Shown piece by piece: positions 1 through 7,893 of a DNA stretch of 32,612 bases. The stretch's first letter is position 1. Each line of letters begins with the position of its first letter. Location: assembly GCA_021205755.1 (NCBI GenBank), contig JAJPWX010000045.1, positions 1 to 32,612 of the forward strand, read 5' to 3'. Position numbers and translations under genes: made by a program. The notes beneath the pieces were generated by a model. That model did not search any database. It saw only the letters and a program-made list of their open reading frames with translations, and was not told where the DNA came from. The stretch is from Lachnospiraceae bacterium (GTDB lineage Bacteria; Bacillota; Clostridia; Lachnospirales; Lachnospiraceae).

Positions 1-56
1 TTCGGCGAACATATGTTTCTTTTCGGCTATCAAAAAATCGAAATTTCCTATAAAGC

Positions 57-80
57 AAAAAAGAGAGGTATCTACCTCTC
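57..80 (-). terminator. Minus-strand intrinsic terminator with no evident gene
   Basis: A GAGAGGTA/TACCTCTC stem (63-70 and 73-80) is followed, reading the minus strand, by six T residues (57-62). The layout fits a rho-independent terminator for minus-strand transcription. No minus-strand gene lies between it and the terminator of the leucine-rich-repeat gene near 363-394, so what it terminates is unclear. The 81-255 stretch is AT-rich and otherwise shows only a small AGACG/CGTCT hairpin (112-131). Confidence 0.5.
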
Positions 81-216
81 CAAAGTGTTTAACTACCGGC
101 TATACGTTAAGAGACGGCAAAGAAAGCGTCTTTGGTGCAGCTTGTATATGTTGTTCATTGCAAATAATATTTTAAAATTTGTTTTTGCATTAATTTAATT
201 TTTTTTAAAAAAGTAC

Positions 217-245
217 TTGCAATTTCAAAACTTCCAGGTTATAAT
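217..245 (+). promoter_or_regulatory. Sigma-A type promoter of tRNA-Glu
   Basis: The -35 box TTGCAA (217-222) and the perfect -10 box TATAAT (240-245) are separated by 17 bases. The tRNA begins 11 bases after the -10, so the primary transcript has almost no leader. Confidence 0.8.
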
Positions 246-255
246 ACTCAAGCAT

Positions 256-327
256 GGTTCCTTGGTCAAGCGGTTAAGACGCCGCCCTCTCACGGCGGAA
301 ACAGGGGTTCGATTCCCCTAGGGACTA
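256..327 (+). tRNA. tRNA-Glu (anticodon CTC)
   Basis: This 72-nt cloverleaf has an acceptor stem GGTTCCT pairing with AGGGACT (two G-U pairs), discriminator base A327, a D loop with GCGGTTAAGAC, an anticodon stem CCGCC/GGCGG enclosing loop CTCTCAC, and a T arm with GGTTCGATTCC. Loop positions 3-5 read CTC, which decodes GAG (Glu). CCA is not encoded. It is a single tRNA gene with its own promoter and a terminator downstream. Confidence 0.93.
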
Positions 328-362
328 TTTTTTCGTGCTTAAAATCAGATAATGTTTTATTT

Positions 363-394
363 AAAAAGGGGCTATTTTTTCACAGCCCCTTTTT
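363..394. terminator. Bidirectional intrinsic terminator between tRNA-Glu and the LRR gene
   Basis: An 11-bp perfect stem AAAAAGGGGCT/AGCCCCTTTTT (363-373 and 384-394) encloses a 10-nt loop. It has T tracts on the 3' side in both orientations. It sits between the convergent tRNA-Glu (plus) and the secreted LRR protein gene (minus, stop at 400) and can terminate both. Confidence 0.85.
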
Positions 395-399
395 ACATT

Positions 400-1845
400 T
401 TATTTTGTGATCTTTACTTTAAGCTTACCGCTCCACGCCGAATAATAAGTCGTACCATCGACTGTCTTATATGTTCGAATCCGCACGTAGTATGTATTCC
501 CTTTTGTCAAGCTACTTAGTGTCTTGCTTACACTCGTTGCACCAGAGACTTTCTTCGTCTTGTAAGATGAAAAAGAACTGCTGATAGAATATTGAATTTG
601 ATAACCAGTTACGCTCGTAACTGCTGTCCATTTTACTTTCGCCTTACTGGCAGCAGAGTTTTTCACAGAAGTAAGCGTGGTGCCCGTCAAGCGAACCATA
701 GTCTTTTCCGAACCAGTTCCTTCCGTGCTACCGGAATACGGAACTACTTTATAGGTATAAGTCTTGCCGTTTTTGTCTACAACCTTCTTATCTGTATAGC
801 TAACGGTTGATGCACTGGTAATCGTTTTAATCTTCTTATAACTGCCCGAACCTGTTTTGCGGTAAATGATATAACCAGATGCACCCGATACCTGGCTCCA
901 CTTAATTTTAATGCCTTTTGCAACATTTGTAAGACTGGAAATACTGCAGGTACCAAGTGTAGCAGCAGAATTATCCAGAGTGATAAAGGTAAATTTCTCG
1001 CTTTCAGCTGCATAAGTTTCTGCAGCAGATCCTTTATAGCCTTTAATAGTGATGGCAACAGGCTCTCCGCCAGTTCCAGTGGCGCTTGAGAAAACCTTAT
1101 ATCCTATAGCCATCCACCCGATCTCTGTAACACTCTTAGGAACCGTAATAGATGTAAGACTGTCACAATCCAGAAATGCAGCCATTCCAATCGATGTAAG
1201 ACCGCTTCCCAGTGAAACGGCAGAAAGACTTGTACAGCTATAAAACGCATAATCCCCTATTTCAGTTACACTATCTGGGATTGTAATACTGGTAAGGGAT
1301 GAGCAGCCCGTAAATGCGTAGCGGCCAATGCTTGTAACACTGTTCGGAATAGATATGGATGTCAAATTCGAACATAACACAAAAGAATCTTCCGCAATAG
1401 ATGTTATACCATTCTCAATGACAATTTTTTTTATAGATTTGTAAATTCCTCCTATTGGCCATGTGCTATCAGAGGGTTCGATAAAGCCATTGGAAAACTC
1501 ATCGTAAAGAGAGAGAAAGCTGTCTGTTCTATAGCTATCCATTGCTCCACTGCCGGAAATTGTGAAAGTGCCCGCACTGTCAAGCGTCCATGTCAGATTA
1601 TTCCCCCAAGTTCCACTGGACGCGGCACTAATTGTTGCAGGCTCATCCGAAGGCTCATCAGTCACTTCTACGGACATGATCAAGGATTCACTGACTTCGT
1701 CATTAATGGAAACCTCTGTTTCTGTTTCGATAGATTCCTCATCCTCAACGATAATTACATCAGTGGTATCACTCGCGAATGATACACAAGCTGGTGTCGT
1801 CAGCAGCACTACAGTTGTCATGAATAGTAACAATTTCTTTTTCAT
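400..1845 (-). CDS. Secreted BspA-type leucine-rich repeat protein with fibronectin type III domains
   Basis: This 481-residue protein is probably exported and exposed at the cell surface, where BspA-like repeats commonly serve in adhesion; its ligand is unknown. Residues 1-25 form a signal peptide (MKKK start, hydrophobic core, cleavage near SFA). An acidic Glu/Thr/Ser-rich linker runs to about residue 75. At about 135-260 are LRR_5/BspA repeats with the recurring pattern SLTSITIPDSVTEIGDYAF. The C-terminal half (about 300-481) holds two fibronectin-III-like modules with the phrases IKWSQVSGASGYIIYRK and VKWTAVTSVTGYQIQYS. No LPxTG sorting signal is visible, so anchoring is unclear. The start is supported by GGGAGGAAA upstream of the ATG. 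The gene is monocistronic, with its own promoter (1900-1928) and terminator (363-394). Confidence 0.82.
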   Translation of the reverse strand: MKKKLLLFMTTVVLLTTPACVSFASDTTDVIIVEDEESIETETEVSINDEVSESLIMSVEVTDEPSDEPATISAASSGTWGNNLTWTLDSAGTFTISGSGAMDSYRTDSFLSLYDEFSNGFIEPSDSTWPIGGIYKSIKKIVIENGITSIAEDSFVLCSNLTSISIPNSVTSIGRYAFTGCSSLTSITIPDSVTEIGDYAFYSCTSLSAVSLGSGLTSIGMAAFLDCDSLTSITVPKSVTEIGWMAIGYKVFSSATGTGGEPVAITIKGYKGSAAETYAAESEKFTFITLDNSAATLGTCSISSLTNVAKGIKIKWSQVSGASGYIIYRKTGSGSYKKIKTITSASTVSYTDKKVVDKNGKTYTYKVVPYSGSTEGTGSEKTMVRLTGTTLTSVKNSAASKAKVKWTAVTSVTGYQIQYSISSSFSSYKTKKVSGATSVSKTLSSLTKGNTYYVRIRTYKTVDGTTYYSAWSGKLKVKITK

Positions 1846-1899
1846 AAGCTTTTCCTCCCTCTTAAGGTATTGACTATTTCATTTGCAACAATTATATCT

Positions 1900-1928
1900 A
1901 TTCTAATAGCAAATGTTACAAAAGTCAA
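1900..1928 (-). promoter_or_regulatory. Promoter of the LRR protein gene
   Basis: On the minus strand, TTGACT (1923-1928) and TAGAAT (1900-1905) are separated by 17 bases. The -10 lies about 55 bases upstream of the ATG at 1845. Confidence 0.65.
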
Positions 1929-1983
1929 CCAACCATCCCATAATTTCCGGTATTTCATGAAATAAACCGCTAAAAGCTCACAT

Positions 1984-3651
1984 CTACACTTTCTGCACAA
2001 CTTCAATCCTGCAGTGATGGTCTTTCTTCTTTTTGTCATACCCGATTCCAACCAACAACACCCGTCCGGTATGACGTTTTCTCTCCGCCATCTTCCCCCG
2101 GAATTTGAGAATATAGTTCCGGTCTTTGATCTGAGCAATCGCTGTCTCCGGCGTATCATCTACCTTTATTTCGAGGATAATCCCATCATCCCCCGCCCGC
2201 TCTGGGTAAAAGATAAAATCAGTATAGCCTTCTCCAGCTTTGTTTTCGCGCTCCACATAATAGCTGTCACGCGCCGCCAGATAGACAAGATTCACGATCG
2301 CGGTCAGCTCGGTCTCATCGTTGTAGTCCAGCAATGGAGTTTCTGTATCATGTGCAAACTGCAGGATCTCCTCCATTGTCTTTGTATCACCTTTCAGCGT
2401 GGCTCTCAGCATCCGGTCTGATTCCACCGCCAGGCGATTGATATAGCCAAGACTCTCCCTCTCCCGGATGGTCTTCGCAAACTCGTCCATCAGCTCCCGG
2501 TTCGGGATATGAACTTTGCCATCCTCATAATTCAGAAACCCATAGACCACCATCGCGGAGAGAATCTCATTGCGCGTGGTCAGGTTCATCGATGTGGCAG
2601 CAAACTCCTCGACTCTTGCAGGTACCGCTTCCCCAGCCACCATAAGCGCCACATCTTTTTTTACATCGGCACGGTCATTCATGATGTAAGTAGAAATCTC
2701 ACCAGAGGTGCCCGTCGCCGTCCAGTAACTCCGAATGCGGTTGCGTGTCAGCGCTTCCACCACAGATCGTGGATTATACATTCGCTCCGAGGATGGAGTA
2801 TGGTAGCCATCATACCAGTATTTCAAATCTTCTCTTGATATTTCACAGTTTGTATTTCTCTTCTGATATCTGGCATAAAGTTCATCAACCTCTGCCTCTG
2901 TGAATCCAAAATACTCACTAAACAGGTCATCTGTAGCCATTGTATATTCCTGAAAGTTATTAATCGTTGAGCCGCTCGAATACTTCGCAATTGGAAGGAC
3001 TCCTGTCATGTAGCTTAACGCAACATAACCCGTATCCTTTGTCATGGCTGCAAGCCAGTTAATATAGCTTTTTCTGTCCTCATTCGAAGTATACGACTTG
3101 TGGAAAATACAGTCCCATTCGTCAAATATAAGAATGAACTTTTCCTGTGTCTGCTCGTAAATCATCCGCAAGTCCTGGATTGCGGTTCCTTTTTTTCGAA
3201 AATGAACTTCTGGAAAAGCTTCACGCAAATCTTCCTGAAGAATTTCCTTTATTGTGCCAATAAATTCTGAATAGGTATCGTTCTCGTTTGCCGCGTCAAT
3301 GAAATTAATATAAATCACATTATACTGATTCATATACTCTCGATAATCAAATTCTTCATCGACTGCCGCTGCCTCAGGCGAGTTTTCCTGAGAAACCTGC
3401 GCTATCTTCAAGGAATCAAAAATGCAGCTGCTGTCAATATTCTTGCTAAAAAAAGCCCCAATCATCGCCGCCATCACTGATTTGCCAAAACGTCTCGGCC
3501 GGGTGATGCAGATATGCTTGTTGCCAGCTTTCACAAATGGAAAAAGTTCCTTTAATAACAAAGACTTATCGACAAAATAAAGGCTGTCAACCTCACTTTT
3601 ATATAAAGAAAGAACCTGTGTGCTGTTCAGATAGTATCCCATTTTCTGCAC
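1984..3651 (-). CDS. AAA-ATPase-like protein with C-terminal PD-(D/E)XK nuclease-like domain
   Basis: The 555-residue protein matches the family of predicted AAA-ATPases (N-terminal AAA-ATPase_like plus C-terminal PDDEXK_9) that is expanded in Bacteroidetes and Clostridia. Its cellular role is not established. Visible motifs are a P-loop variant RPRRFGKS at residues 51-58, a Walker B strand FILIFDEWD near 175, and a nuclease-like core near 470-495 with D in YTDFIFYP and the E-x-K pair in ILEIKV. The start has GGGGAGGTG upstream of the ATG. It lies 44 bases after the flavoprotein gene, so the two may be cotranscribed. Members are often linked to defence or mobile DNA by inference only; nothing nearby tests that. 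Confidence 0.8.
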   Translation of the reverse strand: MQKMGYYLNSTQVLSLYKSEVDSLYFVDKSLLLKELFPFVKAGNKHICITRPRRFGKSVMAAMIGAFFSKNIDSSCIFDSLKIAQVSQENSPEAAAVDEEFDYREYMNQYNVIYINFIDAANENDTYSEFIGTIKEILQEDLREAFPEVHFRKKGTAIQDLRMIYEQTQEKFILIFDEWDCIFHKSYTSNEDRKSYINWLAAMTKDTGYVALSYMTGVLPIAKYSSGSTINNFQEYTMATDDLFSEYFGFTEAEVDELYARYQKRNTNCEISREDLKYWYDGYHTPSSERMYNPRSVVEALTRNRIRSYWTATGTSGEISTYIMNDRADVKKDVALMVAGEAVPARVEEFAATSMNLTTRNEILSAMVVYGFLNYEDGKVHIPNRELMDEFAKTIRERESLGYINRLAVESDRMLRATLKGDTKTMEEILQFAHDTETPLLDYNDETELTAIVNLVYLAARDSYYVERENKAGEGYTDFIFYPERAGDDGIILEIKVDDTPETAIAQIKDRNYILKFRGKMAERKRHTGRVLLVGIGYDKKKKDHHCRIEVVQKV

Positions 3652-3695
3652 CTCCCCATTTTGCCTGTTTACATGATTGTAGTAAGAATTTACAC

Positions 3696-4313
3696 TTACC
3701 GGATAAAGTGTGTGGACACTTTCGGTTCTTTTTCCGGAAGCCCATATTTTTCTTTTCCGAGGGCAATGCTCTTCATCAAAAATACCATGTTTCTTGCCAA
3801 TGCGCGAACGGTCTGCAGACCTTCCTCGTCCTGTACCGCCTCGCCTTTTTCACGGCCATGAACGCTGTTCCAATATTGGCTGGTGGCAATCGGCATCCCG
3901 CTGATCCCGAAATATTTATTCAGTTCATCGTATGTAGCGGAACAGCCGCCTCTTCTCGCCACTGCCACGCTTGCGCCGACTTTCATGGTTTTATCGAATC
4001 CTGTGCTGTAAAACAGCCGGTCAAGACAGGCAATCAGCGTAGCATTTGCAGACGCGTAATATACAGGGCTTGCTACTACCAGGCCATCGCTCTCTTCAAA
4101 TACAGGAGCCAGCTTGTTTACTTCATCATCAAACACACATTTTCCATTTTTTGCGCAATTACCGCAGGCGATGCAGCCACGGATAGCCTGATTGCCTACT
4201 CGCACGATCTCCGTTTCCACGCCCTCTGCCTGAAACACTTTATCCATTTCATCCAGCGCAATTGATGTATTGCCGCCCACCCGCGGACTTCCGTTTAACA
4301 TTAATACTTTCAT
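3696..4313 (-). CDS. NADPH-dependent FMN reductase / iron-sulfur flavoprotein family oxidoreductase
   Basis: This 205-residue flavodoxin-fold protein opens with the FMN phosphate loop MKVLMLNGSPRVGGNTSIAL. At about 46-59 it carries a compact cysteine cluster (C-x2-C-x2-C-x5-C in GCIACGNCAKNGKC), the pattern of iron-sulfur flavoproteins. Such proteins shuttle electrons between reduced pyridine nucleotides or ferredoxin and small acceptors; the physiological partner cannot be read from the sequence. I chose the ATG at 4313 because AAAGGTGG lies just upstream; a longer frame to 4361 has no better site and would precede the conserved MKVLMLNGSP start. A promoter lies at 4387-4415. Confidence 0.82.
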   Translation of the reverse strand: MKVLMLNGSPRVGGNTSIALDEMDKVFQAEGVETEIVRVGNQAIRGCIACGNCAKNGKCVFDDEVNKLAPVFEESDGLVVASPVYYASANATLIACLDRLFYSTGFDKTMKVGASVAVARRGGCSATYDELNKYFGISGMPIATSQYWNSVHGREKGEAVQDEEGLQTVRALARNMVFLMKSIALGKEKYGLPEKEPKVSTHFIR

Positions 4314-4386
4314 GTTCTTCCACCTTTCTGCTTCGCTTAAAGATTTACCATAAAGATTCATTCATTTTTCTATATTCCATGCCGAT

Positions 4387-4415
4387 ACTATAACACAGAT
4401 TTTAATTTCTGTCGA
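4387..4415 (-). promoter_or_regulatory. Promoter of the flavoprotein gene
   Basis: On the minus strand, TCGACA (4410-4415) and TATAGT (4387-4392) are separated by 17 bases, about 75 bases upstream of the ATG at 4313. Confidence 0.55.
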
Positions 4416-4472
4416 CCTTACTCGTTACAGGTCACACCGTTTATAGCCCGTGGAATTGCGGTTTTGGGGCAT

Positions 4473-5705
4473 TTATGCAGGCCATAGAAGGAATTCTCTC
4501 ACCAGTTCCCGCAGGCAATACCGATATGTCCGCTTTTCCACTCCACTTTCCGTCAAAATGGATGTAACCGCATATTCTTCCCCGTCTACCAGATAATGCA
4601 CCAGCCCGACCTGCGTTCCCTCTGCCACAGGTGCTTCGATGGTTTGCAGCATCTCGACCCGGACTTCGACCTGATCGCCGGAGCGCATCAGGACTTCGGT
4701 CGGGGAGGGTTCTTCCAGAATAGTAGAAACGCTTTCCTGCTGTCCGTTCGTGACGGTGAGCGTTTTCGTCGGAATTTCGGCAACAGTAATATCGCGCGCT
4801 TCAAATTCCGTGAGTCCGTAGTTCATCAGTTTTTTCGTATCGACCCATTTGTAGCCTTTATTGTTCGGCCATCCGCAGGCCAGAAGTGCCACGATCAAAA
4901 GCTTCCCGTCCCGCGAAAGAGCACCGACATAGCAGTAACCCGCTTTTCCTGTGAAGCCGGTCTTGCCGGAAAGGGCGCCTTCCATTAGATTCAAAAATGC
5001 ATTATGGTTTGTACAGCTATAGGTTCGTGTACCGGAAATATTAGAAAAGGTATAGGAAGCGGTTTGCGTCACCGCCAGAAATTCTTCGCTTTTCGGAGAC
5101 TGTGTGAGACAGTAACGCATGACCAAAGCCAGATCATGCGCAGTCGTGTGATGCTCGCCATTCTCGTCTTCGGCATCGAGGCCGTTTGGTGTGATATAGT
5201 AGGTCTGCGTACAGCCGATTTCGGCTGCCTTTGCATTCATCATGGCAGCGAAATTTTCAACACTGCCGCCGACAGTCTCGGCAATGCAGACCGCCGTGTC
5301 ATTGTGGGATTCCAGCATCAGAGAATACAGCAGATCGCTCAGATAGAAGGAGTCTCCCTTAATCATACCAAGCTTGACCTCCGGCTGTGCGGAGGCAGTG
5401 CCTGACACGGTGCATACAATTTCTGTATCCTCTGTCATAGATTCCAGGGCGAGAATGCAGGTCATAATTTTGGTCGTGCTCGCCATTGGAAGCGGAGAAT
5501 CGCCATCTTTATTATAAAGAATGCGTCCGCTGGTTCCATCCATCAGAACTGCACTGGTCGCATATAAATCAAGAGAAGCTTCCTGCGTGGCAGAAGCCTT
5601 TACCCGTATACCTTCCGGTTGCCTGCATACCTGCCCGCATAATAAAACAGCAAAAATGATAACCCACGCAAAGATTCTTTTTCTTATTCCAGGATTTCGC
5701 CTCAT
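4473..5705 (-). CDS. Serine-type D-Ala-D-Ala carboxypeptidase (penicillin-binding protein, peptidase S11)
   Basis: The enzyme trims the terminal D-alanine of peptidoglycan pentapeptides outside the membrane and so limits cross-linking. All three penicillin-binding motifs are present: S76-TT-K79 in MASTTKIM, S133-H-N135, and K248-T-G250. The N-terminus (about 10-25) is a hydrophobic export segment, and the region after about 300 fits the beta-rich PBP5 C-terminal domain. Length (410 residues) is normal for DacA/DacF-type proteins. The start has AGGAG 8 bases before the ATG. Downstream of the exporter-HAD gene by 145 bases, it could be a separate unit; no clear promoter was identified. Confidence 0.9.
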   Translation of the reverse strand: MRRNPGIRKRIFAWVIIFAVLLCGQVCRQPEGIRVKASATQEASLDLYATSAVLMDGTSGRILYNKDGDSPLPMASTTKIMTCILALESMTEDTEIVCTVSGTASAQPEVKLGMIKGDSFYLSDLLYSLMLESHNDTAVCIAETVGGSVENFAAMMNAKAAEIGCTQTYYITPNGLDAEDENGEHHTTAHDLALVMRYCLTQSPKSEEFLAVTQTASYTFSNISGTRTYSCTNHNAFLNLMEGALSGKTGFTGKAGYCYVGALSRDGKLLIVALLACGWPNNKGYKWVDTKKLMNYGLTEFEARDITVAEIPTKTLTVTNGQQESVSTILEEPSPTEVLMRSGDQVEVRVEMLQTIEAPVAEGTQVGLVHYLVDGEEYAVTSILTESGVEKRTYRYCLRELVREFLLWPA

Positions 5706-5850
5706 ATAGAAAACTCCTGCCGCATCCGATTTTTATGACACCGGCAAACTGTCCGTGTCTTTCCCAGTATATGCTTTCGAAATTTTCTCTATGCGTTTAC
5801 AAGAATGTGCACCGCCTGTCTGGTTTCTCCGCTTCCACACGACACGAATT

Positions 5851-7191
5851 TTACCGCGCCTCTTGCGCATCCCTGCTCCAGATGACCGGCTCGTATTTTC
5901 TGCGCAATATGCGCACGACACGGTTCATATCTCCCTGAATGACTTCGTCGTATTTTCCGGAAATGCTCCCGAAGGTCACTGTTCTGTGTATTCCAATCCG
6001 TGTCTCCAGCTCTGTCAGCATATGCTCACGCGTAGCTTCCCGATTATAAATCTTAATGTACGCATATCCCGGATAATCCGTCGAGTCGTAACAGAGGATT
6101 TTAAAACGTTCACAGTAACCTCCCCTCTTCAATTCCCCATAAAAGGCTTCCATCCTCGCTTTCGGATAAAGCAGCATCAGATAAACGGCTTCCGCATCGT
6201 CAGGAGTTTGGCGGCAGATATAATTGCGCAGAGGAGAGCGCCGCAGCTTTGATACGAGAACGCTGTGTATTTTTTCTTCTGTATTCTGATAGTAGATGAC
6301 AATCGTATCTTCCAGAATCACATTGGTAAAGCACATGAGACCATGCATCTTGGCCAGCGCAAGTAATTCCTGCGTCTCTTCGACTGTCAGTGTATATTTT
6401 TTCAGGTAACGCTTTTCGTTGATATCATAAAGTGCTGCGCCGTCCATGACAATCACAGGCAAACGCAGACGAATATCGCGCATCGGTTCGAGCAAAGAAG
6501 CTGGTGTGCGCATAGTGGAAATGGTAAAATTCGCACCCTCATCCAGCATCCGGTTCAACTCTACCCGGCTGTAATCGCTCATAGAATCTTTCGCGTCAAT
6601 GAGTGTGTCATCCAGCCCGGAGACAAAAAGAATGTCCTTTCGTTTCTTTCGCGGCAGAGAAAACGTATTCACCAACAGCCCGATCAGGATACCGACCACA
6701 GTATCCAGAAATCGGTTCCACACAAAAAGATATGGATTCAGATCGCCCGCGTGATTGACTACAATGCTCAAAAATACCACGCAAGAAAAATAGGAAGCCT
6801 GTTTTTTCTTTATCAAAACTGTGGTATATAAGACCAGAATCACCATGCCGGAAATCACCGCCGCATTGATCACCTGAAATACCATCGTCGCTTCCGCCAG
6901 CGCTTCCATCGAAATCAGGCTTCCCCGAAGCAGCAGGAAAACAAGGCCGTAAAGCGCCCCGATGACCGTGCCGATCATACGCTGATACGCATTTTTAAAG
7001 GTAGTAGCCGTGTACATCTGGATACACCAAAGCGCCGCCAGCTGAGAATAAAAGACAATTCCGCTGTTTCCGCGGAGAAAGGAAACAAAATAACACAAAA
7101 TAATTGCTGCCGCTGATTTCAGGATTCGCATTCCCGGATGCGGCAGGCGCGACAAACAAAAGGATGGTTTCTGTTTTTGCTGATTCATCAT
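5851..7191 (-). CDS. Aromatic-acid-exporter-like membrane domain fused to a degenerate HAD (Cof-like) domain
   Basis: The 446-residue protein has about six hydrophobic segments in residues 21-180 resembling the ArAE_1 (DUF939) family, ending at a basic RKKRK. A C-terminal Cof-type HAD-like domain follows (about 185-446). Motif I reads G192-L-D-D-T-L, where active HAD phosphatases have D-x-D-G-T, so the nucleophile position is Gly. I also see no GDxxND metal-binding motif near the end. The phosphatase domain may therefore be a ligand-binding remnant regulating the membrane part (inference). I chose the start at 7191 over one further upstream (7248) because GGGGAG sits 8 bases before it. It is followed by the D,D-carboxypeptidase gene. 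Confidence 0.72.
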   Translation of the reverse strand: MMNQQKQKPSFCLSRLPHPGMRILKSAAAIILCYFVSFLRGNSGIVFYSQLAALWCIQMYTATTFKNAYQRMIGTVIGALYGLVFLLLRGSLISMEALAEATMVFQVINAAVISGMVILVLYTTVLIKKKQASYFSCVVFLSIVVNHAGDLNPYLFVWNRFLDTVVGILIGLLVNTFSLPRKKRKDILFVSGLDDTLIDAKDSMSDYSRVELNRMLDEGANFTISTMRTPASLLEPMRDIRLRLPVIVMDGAALYDINEKRYLKKYTLTVEETQELLALAKMHGLMCFTNVILEDTIVIYYQNTEEKIHSVLVSKLRRSPLRNYICRQTPDDAEAVYLMLLYPKARMEAFYGELKRGGYCERFKILCYDSTDYPGYAYIKIYNREATREHMLTELETRIGIHRTVTFGSISGKYDEVIQGDMNRVVRILRRKYEPVIWSRDAQEAR

Positions 7192-7223
7192 CTGGTCTTC
7201 TCCCCTGTTGTAAAAGTATTCGC

Positions 7224-7265
7224 GGGGCGGGTGCGGCATAAGCTGCAAAACACCCTGCCCGCCCC
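7224..7265. repeat. Bulged-hairpin intergenic repeat, copy A
   Basis: Outer arms ggggcggg (7224-7231) and cccgcccc (7258-7265) enclose an inner imperfect stem tgcggc/gctgca (7232-7237, 7242-7247) and a one-sided bulge of about 10 bases containing CCCT (7248-7257). The same architecture recurs at 7311-7351, 9413-9452 and 25308-25349. It lies in the 296-base gap between the rhamnose module and the exporter-HAD gene. Confidence 0.6.
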
Positions 7266-7293
7266 TGCGATCGAGTAGGAGGCGGCTTGACGG

Positions 7294-7358
7294 CTCCTAC
7301 TCGCCCGCGCGGGCTGCGTCTGGCATCAGCCAGAAAATCCTTACGCAGCCCTGCGCAT
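7294..7358. repeat. Bulged-hairpin intergenic repeat, copy B (long form)
   Basis: The core has a 9-bp outer stem gggctgcgt/acgcagccc (7311-7319, 7343-7351), an inner stem ctggc/gccag (7320-7324, 7329-7333) and a bulge aaaatcctt (7334-7342). The flanks ctcctactcgcccgcgcggg on the left and ctgcgcat on the right are shared almost exactly with copy D at 25291-25356. A 10-bp inverted repeat, cgagtaggag/ctcctactcg (7272-7281, 7294-7303), links copies A and B. The element directly abuts the rhaM terminator. Confidence 0.7.
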
Positions 7359-7360
7359 AT

Positions 7361-7388
7361 AAAAGGAGCCTGAAAAATCAGGCTCCTT
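7361..7388 (-). terminator. Intrinsic terminator after the rhamnose module
   Basis: An 11-bp stem AAGGAGCCTGA/TCAGGCTCCTT (7363-7373, 7378-7388) with a four-base loop is followed on the minus strand by TTTTAT. It lies 100 bases after the rhaM stop and closes the rhaB-isomerase-rhaM unit. Confidence 0.8.
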
Positions 7389-7487
7389 CGCTGCGAAGCT
7401 ATCTTAAATCCAAATCCTTTCACTGTCAATATAGAAGTTTCAGAATTTCTAATCTGTCAGATTGTTGATCCGTCCTGTTATGCTCCT

Positions 7488-7799
7488 TTAGTCTAAATGG
7501 AACACTTTCTGTAAATCTACGGATACCGGGCTGTTGTCCGGATTGGTCTCCATGATATCTGCCATGAAATCCCACCATTTGCGGTTGATCGCGGTATCGC
7601 TGCTCTGCGCCCATTTTTCCTCGTCTTCGATCTCAATATAACCAAAAAGGGTCAGTGTCTCTCGATCCAGGAAAATGGTGTAGTTTTTACCGCCGTACTC
7701 ATGAATCATGTCTTTCATCTCGGGCCAGAGCTGGTTATGTCTTTTTTCATATTCCGCTTCCTGTCCCGGGTATAATTTCATTTTAAATCCTTTGATCAT
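7488..7799 (-). CDS. rhaM: L-rhamnose mutarotase
   Basis: RhaM interconverts the alpha and beta anomers of L-rhamnose in the cytoplasm, feeding the isomerase. The 103-residue length equals the family norm. Family landmarks are present: the KRHNQLWPEM segment with His21, the NYTIFLD strand, the RKWWDFMADIM segment and the ending NPDNSPVSVDLQKVFHLD, which closely resembles E. coli RhaM. An AAAGGAACGAC ribosome binding site precedes the ATG. It is the last gene of the module, 94 bases after the isomerase and followed by a strong terminator. Its presence is the best single argument that the module handles L-rhamnose, though a related role with L-fucose cannot be excluded. Confidence 0.9.
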   Translation of the reverse strand: MIKGFKMKLYPGQEAEYEKRHNQLWPEMKDMIHEYGGKNYTIFLDRETLTLFGYIEIEDEEKWAQSSDTAINRKWWDFMADIMETNPDNSPVSVDLQKVFHLD

Positions 7800-7893
7800 G
7801 TCGTTCCTTTCTTTCGATTATCGTTACTTATCAATCACGTTCTGATCTGATTTGCGTTATTTTATCCTCTGCAAATGTGATCTGCAACAGTAA

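Noticed and set aside
13-198. Small plus-strand frame at the left edge
   Set aside because: No ribosome binding site; it runs through the minus-strand terminator hairpin and ends in AT-rich sequence.
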